A stretch of 31,740 nucleotides of DNA from Stramenopiles sp. TOSAG23-6 (lineage: Eukaryota; Sar): positions 1-31,740 of the forward strand of contig LT635960.1 in the NCBI GenBank assembly GCA_900128565.1. Direction: 5' to 3'. Within the stretch, counting starts at the first letter, position 1; the number at the start of each line of letters is the position of its first letter. This document shows, piece after piece, positions 26,844-31,740 of the stretch. The position numbers and the translations under genes were made by a program. The notes beneath the pieces were generated by a model. That model saw nothing but the letters and a program-made list of their open reading frames with translations. It did not search any database and was not told where the DNA came from.

Positions 26844-29800
26844 TTAAATATATTCGAAATATGCAGTTGGTATAACACCGATTTCATCAGTTCCATCAGT
26901 CGTCATTACCTGACTCCAACCATCTTCAAATTCTTCCAAAACTTTAATCATAGAATTTTGTTTCACATGTAATTGTTCATCATCATCATCCTCCTCTTGA
27001 GGTTCAAAATCAAATGACATTTTAGCATCCCTTGCAGTTTTAATTAATTCATCTAAATCAGTTTCTGAAGTAATATCAGGATTGACTGATTCATTTGAAG
27101 TAGAATTACCGACAGACTCACTTATTGAAGGTCTTTGGTTGGAAACTTCCATAGATGTCTTTTCTATATCAACGACTTTTGTAGTGCTATCTACAGTTTT
27201 GTTATTGGTATCGGATGAAACAGCTACAGCAGCAGCTTCAGCAGCAGCCTGGATCAAAGCACGCTCATACAAAATTTCAGCATCTTCGTCGGAATCTTGA
27301 TTGACAGTATCATTTTTAGAAAGATTTTGTTTTACATCTTCGTCGGAATCTTCATTGTCAGTATCATTTTTAGAAAGATCTTGTTTTACATCTTCGTTGT
27401 CAACATTGGATACTTCTTCCTTCACATCTGGTATAATCTTTTTTTCAATAGCTTTACTTTCTGGTACCTCGATTACATCAGCATTCGCTAAAGAATTTGC
27501 TGTATACAATCCACAACCATATAATGATGCAGTTATTTTAGGTTTGACTAGTTTTGCTGTTGGTGTTTTTTCAGTATCTTTAATCTTAGAATCATGTATA
27601 GGTGTCTTATCATTCGTATCTGGAGATGTACGCAAGATTGGAGCAGTAGTGAGAGAAGGTGGTCTTTTATTAGGACTAAGCCCTAACCCTCCAACACGAG
27701 ATTTTACTCTTGGAGCATCAATAGAACCTCGTCTTTTCTGTACACGTAAACGAACAGCAACAGGAGCAGAGTTATCTTCTTTAGCTTCGTCTTTTTCTGC
27801 CACTACTGGAAGACTCATTGTATCACATACTGTTTCATTTGCTTGATATGACATATTTTGAGATTTTTTACGAAATTGTTCAATTCTTCTTGTTCTTGAT
27901 GCAATCTTTTCTTTAGCTTCATGAAGATTGTCTGGATCAATTAACTTCAAAGCCTCTGCAACAATTGCAACAGGAATTGAAATTGACGCATTCGAATCTC
28001 TTGCAAGTCGTTTTCGATCAGTATCACGTGAACCTGCTTCAATGTATGCCCATGTTCCATGTATTTTGTAGAAATATTTCAAAAAAAAAACCTAAAATTT
28101 GTTAGGTACAAAATGTTTTGAAAAAAATAAATTCGAAATTGAAAAAAAGAATGAAAACATACATCTACACGAGATGTTTCTTCAAATCGAGCAGCTTCAA
28201 CGGCAGCATTAACACTTGCGGCAGGTTTCATTATAGCATCAATATCACCTGCACCAGCTGAAACACGCACACGAGTACATTCAGATAATAGTGCTGCTGC
28301 TGCTTGTTGAGCCTTTTCTGACGATTGACATGACTTATCAAACAACAAACCACCTGCAGTTCGGAGTAAAGGTTCAAAATATTGACTCCATGTTTCTTCT
28401 TCTTCAACATCTTCATCATTCGAAATTTGAGATNTTTTATTTTCATATGAATTCCTGGCCATCGACAATAAAGCAGATATAATTGTAAAACCACTTGAAG
28501 CATATGTTTCATTACTGATTGTTTCAAGTAATACCATTGCACACATTTTTGCAAGAATAGGAGTTTTTGTGAAATATTCTTGACATACTACATATGCGAT
28601 ACGTTCTAGAAATAATTGAGATGACTTTGTAGAATACTCGGAAACAGCCTCAATTAAATCGGGATGAGCATTTACACGTTTCAATGCATCTAAAAGATGT
28701 TTAATAACTTCAGTAACTTCTCTAGAATCTCTCACAACGAGTGATGTATCTTTCTGATATCGCGAACACACTTGAGAAATCATTGCAGCATCAGCTTCTG
28801 CCTTTACCTTTTGCATATATAACCAAGGTAATAGTAGTAAAAGTGGTCTAAGAACGCGTTCTCCACCAGATGAGTCGAAAAAATCAACAACAACGCCTCC
28901 CCCAGTAAGACGGATAACAACAGATCTTGCAATTGCTGCAAGTTTTGCATCTTTATGGTGTACAACATGTGTTAATAATGTCAATAATCCAGTAAATGGA
29001 GGATCCCAAGCTAAAACACCTGGTGGTGGTGAAAGATTTGAGTCAACTTTTGATAACACAGAAGCAATTGGTGACATTTCTGATGTAACAGTATTCACAA
29101 TACGAAGTCCAGAATATAATAATTCAGGAAGATTTGATTTTAGCATTGCCAAGCCAGTCCACATTAATTGAAAACAAGTTTCAGATGTTGCTGTACATTT
29201 AGGAGAAATTGATGCCTTGGAAGTACTAGAAATAAACTTCACAAGTTCTTCAGATAATACAGCTAAAGTTTCAGCCATTTCAGCAGTTTGTGCAATCAAC
29301 TCGGCCGTTTTCGGTGATGTTGCTTTAACAGATGCACTTGATGAAAGACTCAACATTCGATCTGCTAAATGTCTACATAATGTCAATGCATCATTATGAT
29401 TCATTGTTAATCCTTTTCCTAATTTCTGCAATTGATCACAATGAAGTAAAGTTCGATAAATCCAATGCGCACGTGTAGATAAATTAGAATCCCTACAAGC
29501 AAGAGCATATTCTAGAGTTTCTTTTGTAAGTGATGCAATTAAATCATGACCCTTACCTGTCGCAAAATCAACACTTGTAATAAAAGCTAAAATGAAATTA
29601 CCTAACGAATTCGTGCATTTTGATTCGTACTCCCAATTAATTGTAAATGGTCGACCAGATAAGGATAAAGACAACATTGCAACGAGAGGATTCACTTGTC
29701 CCACTAAAGCATTGTATAATTCTTCAGAATTTTCAGATGTATTTTTTGCAAAACTTGGCAATGATAATAAAACATTACGTAAAAGACTCGGAATATGAGA

Positions 29801-31740
29801 TACACCTAACGCAATCATGACATCATCAGATTGTCGTGGAGTCAATGAAACTCGTTCAGGGCTATTTGTTGCAGGCATTAGTAGCATAGAATGCAATAAA
29901 AGCAAAGGTAATACAGAACACATTGGCTCAAGTAATGTAGTACTTAATTGATGGCATAACATTACTGCGGCAGTAGAGAGGCGTTTATCATGAATTGATT
30001 TTCCATGCATCTTAATTTTATAGACTAATACATCGAGAACATTTTTGGGATCTGACAGATACACAGATCTAGATATTTCTTCTAAATGTGTACCTCCTAA
30101 AACAGAATATAAATTTACTGTTCCAGGACAATGACTTGAAGTAACAGCATTTTTTGCACGCATTGCCACTTCGGTTGTAGCTACAAGAAAATCAACAATA
30201 ATACGAGTATTTCCAGGCACAGTCGTTAAAGCTTGCCACATATTCAATGCAGCACTTAAATTATGTGTTGGCAAATTTCTTGTAATTTTGAATAATTCAA
30301 CTAAAGTTCGTTCAGCGTGAATGAAATCATATTTTGGATGTTCTGTACTAGACGAGGAAGACGTTTTTGGCAATAAGCTAATGTAATTACAAAATGGTAC
30401 GGCAATCGATGCTGTCCAAAGTAAACCACCACCCCATTCTTCTCTTTCTGCACGACATTTTCTACCATTTCGTATTACTCGACATGTGGACGATTCCAAG
30501 AGACATGTCATAAACTCACTTGTAAAACCTGCACTTTGTAAAGTATTTGCTAATTTAGATGTTATTTGATCAGCATATACTTTCAATGTCGCACTCGTTT
30601 CTTTTTCTAATTCAACCTCAATATCATCACACCATTCCAAAAAATCAATTAGAAGTTGTTTATTTCTCTTTGTAGCAGCACCGTATGATATATTATTATC
30701 TGTTGGTATTGATTGAGATAAAGATTGTTTGCCTTTAGGATCAAGACCATAACGTAAAAGACCATCAGCTACTGCAGCACCATCTTCCGCTGTACCTACT
30801 AACGACGCCATTTGTAAATCAACAATCCATTCATTACGGATTTGACTTGTTTCAGCTTTAAATATGTATTCTTTCTTTGTTTCTTTTAAACCCATTAGAG
30901 TAAAACTTGTACCACTTGCACCGTCATCCGGTCGAACATGACAACCACGAAGTAGCAATGTACCTTGAGGTGCTACATTTGTCTTATTTTTATAATACAA
31001 CAAAGTATCTCCACGTAGGACTACCCACCGTGTCTGCCAACGACGACCTCCTATACCTCCCATTTTTTTCAAGATTCCAGTACGTGAACTATGATCCACA
31101 GATTTTCTTCTTTCTGTGCGTACACTCATTCGATGATTCATTACACTAGATTGTTTAGTATCTTTGTTATTCACTGTAGTAGGATGAACAACAGATACAC
31201 GAGGTGATGTCATTGATTGACAAGGTATCAAAGCTTCTACTAAACTCATCCGTATAGCAGAAAAAGCACGACGCCGAATTGATCGATTTGGGTCTCGTAC
31301 TGCACGAATACTCAATAGAAGCATAGACATACAATCTCCTGGATTTGGAAATGGTGAAGCAGGAAGTAATTTACGTTCAATAAATTGAGATACATTATTT
31401 CTTGCAGCTCTTGCAACATCACAGTTGCGAGACCAGGTAGCTAACCTACGAAGAAATGCTTCATTTTCACGAGATATTCCTGACATTGGCACATCTTCCA
31501 AAGGCTCGGAAGCATCGGGTGGTAATAATTGATCAAATAAAGCATGCATAAAATACATTGCACCTTTTCTCGGTTGACACATCACTTCTGTATGCGCAAT
31601 GGAATAAAACTCCTCAGGATGATATGCAATAAGTGAACGTAAACAACGATGACCCCATTTTTCACCTTCAGTAAACCAACCAAGAGCTGAAATTTTGTAT
31701 GAGCGTGCTTTGATCCAGGCTGCTGCTGAAGCTGCTGCTG
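26844..31740 (-). CDS. Large PH- and SH3-domain protein (5' end beyond window)
   Basis: Minus-strand exons (beyond 31740)-28163 and 28058-26844 join in frame to about 1600 visible residues ending in TAA. The frame is open through the right edge (WIKARSYKISALGWF at 31690-31734), so the true start is outside. A PH domain lies at about 31100-30810 (TGILKKMGGIGGRRWQTRWV, then LLYYKNK and the terminal W in NEWIVDLQ). The following roughly 900 residues are alpha-helical, possibly HEAT/armadillo-like, and unrecognised. After the intron come charged and acidic repeats, then a C-terminal SH3-like segment (VLEEFEDGWSQVMTTDGTDEIGVIPTAYFEYI spans it; key W and P-x-x-Y). I infer a membrane-associated scaffold or signalling protein. 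One codon holds an N (28434). Confidence 0.8.
27282..27412 (-). repeat. 54-bp in-frame coding repeat in PH/SH3 gene
   Basis: About two and a half copies encode S-D-E-D-V-K-Q-N-L-S-K-N-D-T-V-N-Q-D type units (18 codons), an acidic linker before the SH3-like domain. The period 54 is a multiple of three, so expansion preserves the frame. Confidence 0.9.
28059..28162 (-). other. Non-canonical intron (GT...AT) in PH/SH3 gene
   Basis: This 104-nt intron begins GTATGTTTTCATTC, has the core CATTTTGTACCTAACAAA and ends TTTCTACAAAATACAT. An AG is present soon after the core (ends at 28091), but splicing there gives D-V-F-F-stop. Cutting at the family position gives RVD-GTWAYIEAG, in frame. The exon and intron both end in AT. 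Confidence 0.8.
31686..31740 (+). repeat. 55-bp inverted match to 27227-27281
   Basis: The last 55 bases are the exact reverse complement of 27227-27281 within the same gene. The match stops only because the window ends. One base before it (31685) the similarity is lost. Confidence 0.95.

Noticed and set aside
28059-28091. Canonical AG at 28091 as acceptor in the PH/SH3 gene
   Set aside because: It gives codons GTT TTT TTT TGA, an immediate stop, whereas the family position restores an open frame.

Overview
The window is nuclear DNA from a compact, AT-rich protist genome. Thirteen genes fill 31.7 kb on both strands, with intergenic gaps from about 160 bp to 1.2 kb. It is eukaryotic for several reasons: there are spliceosome-type introns, an eIF4G, a dynactin actin-related protein, a Tubby protein, a MAP-kinase-kinase-like protein and PH/SH3 proteins. 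The genetic code is standard: TAA, TAG and TGA all end genes, and one TGA is read as selenocysteine. The repeat-built, Cys-rich, GPI-type surface protein recalls ciliate i-antigens and other protist surface coats, but the reassigned ciliate code is excluded. I cannot name the lineage.

Layout, left to right: a truncated tandem-repeat Cys-rich surface protein (+, 1-1240); a 1.2 kb gap holding a degenerate foldback element (1935-2371); a leucine-rich-repeat protein (+, 2473-3904, one intron); a Tubby-like protein (-, 6384-4420, three introns); selenoprotein W with a TGA Sec codon and a convincing SECIS element (+, 6773-7134); a large eIF4G with three PABP-type MLLE domains and ankyrin-like repeats (+, 7692-12464); a mitochondrial-type NAD kinase (-, 13999-12635); an ethanolamine/choline phosphotransferase (+, 14335-15773, one canonical intron); a SAM-domain kinase of the MAP2K type (-, 20288-16018, one intron); an ankyrin-repeat protein (+, 20696-21517); dynactin ARP10 (+, 21787-23161, one intron); a JMJD7-type JmjC hydroxylase (-, 24480-23338); a DEAD-box-family helicase (+, 24852-26681); and a large PH + SH3 protein (-, from beyond the right edge to 26844, one intron).

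The most notable feature is a family of seven short (92-147 nt), mutually similar introns in five genes. They share a start GTAYGTTTT (GTTTGTTTT in one), a core like TTTTGTACCTAACGAA and an end like TTTTTTCACAATAC plus two bases. Six of the seven do not end in AG. In six of seven the last two intron bases repeat the last two bases of the upstream exon, so they look like inserted elements (introners) with a short target duplication. Protein-domain continuity (LRR spacing, Tubby fold, actin fold) fixes where they must be removed. The same core motif recurs in the intergenic foldback element and, antisense, in two coding stretches. Other oddities are short tandem duplications at three gene 3' ends or acceptors, telomere-like CCCTAACCCTA doublets in gaps, and a 55-bp inverted match at the right edge that may be an assembly signature.

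The genes do not form one pathway; most are housekeeping genes. Convergent and divergent pairs share short gaps, as expected of a streamlined genome.
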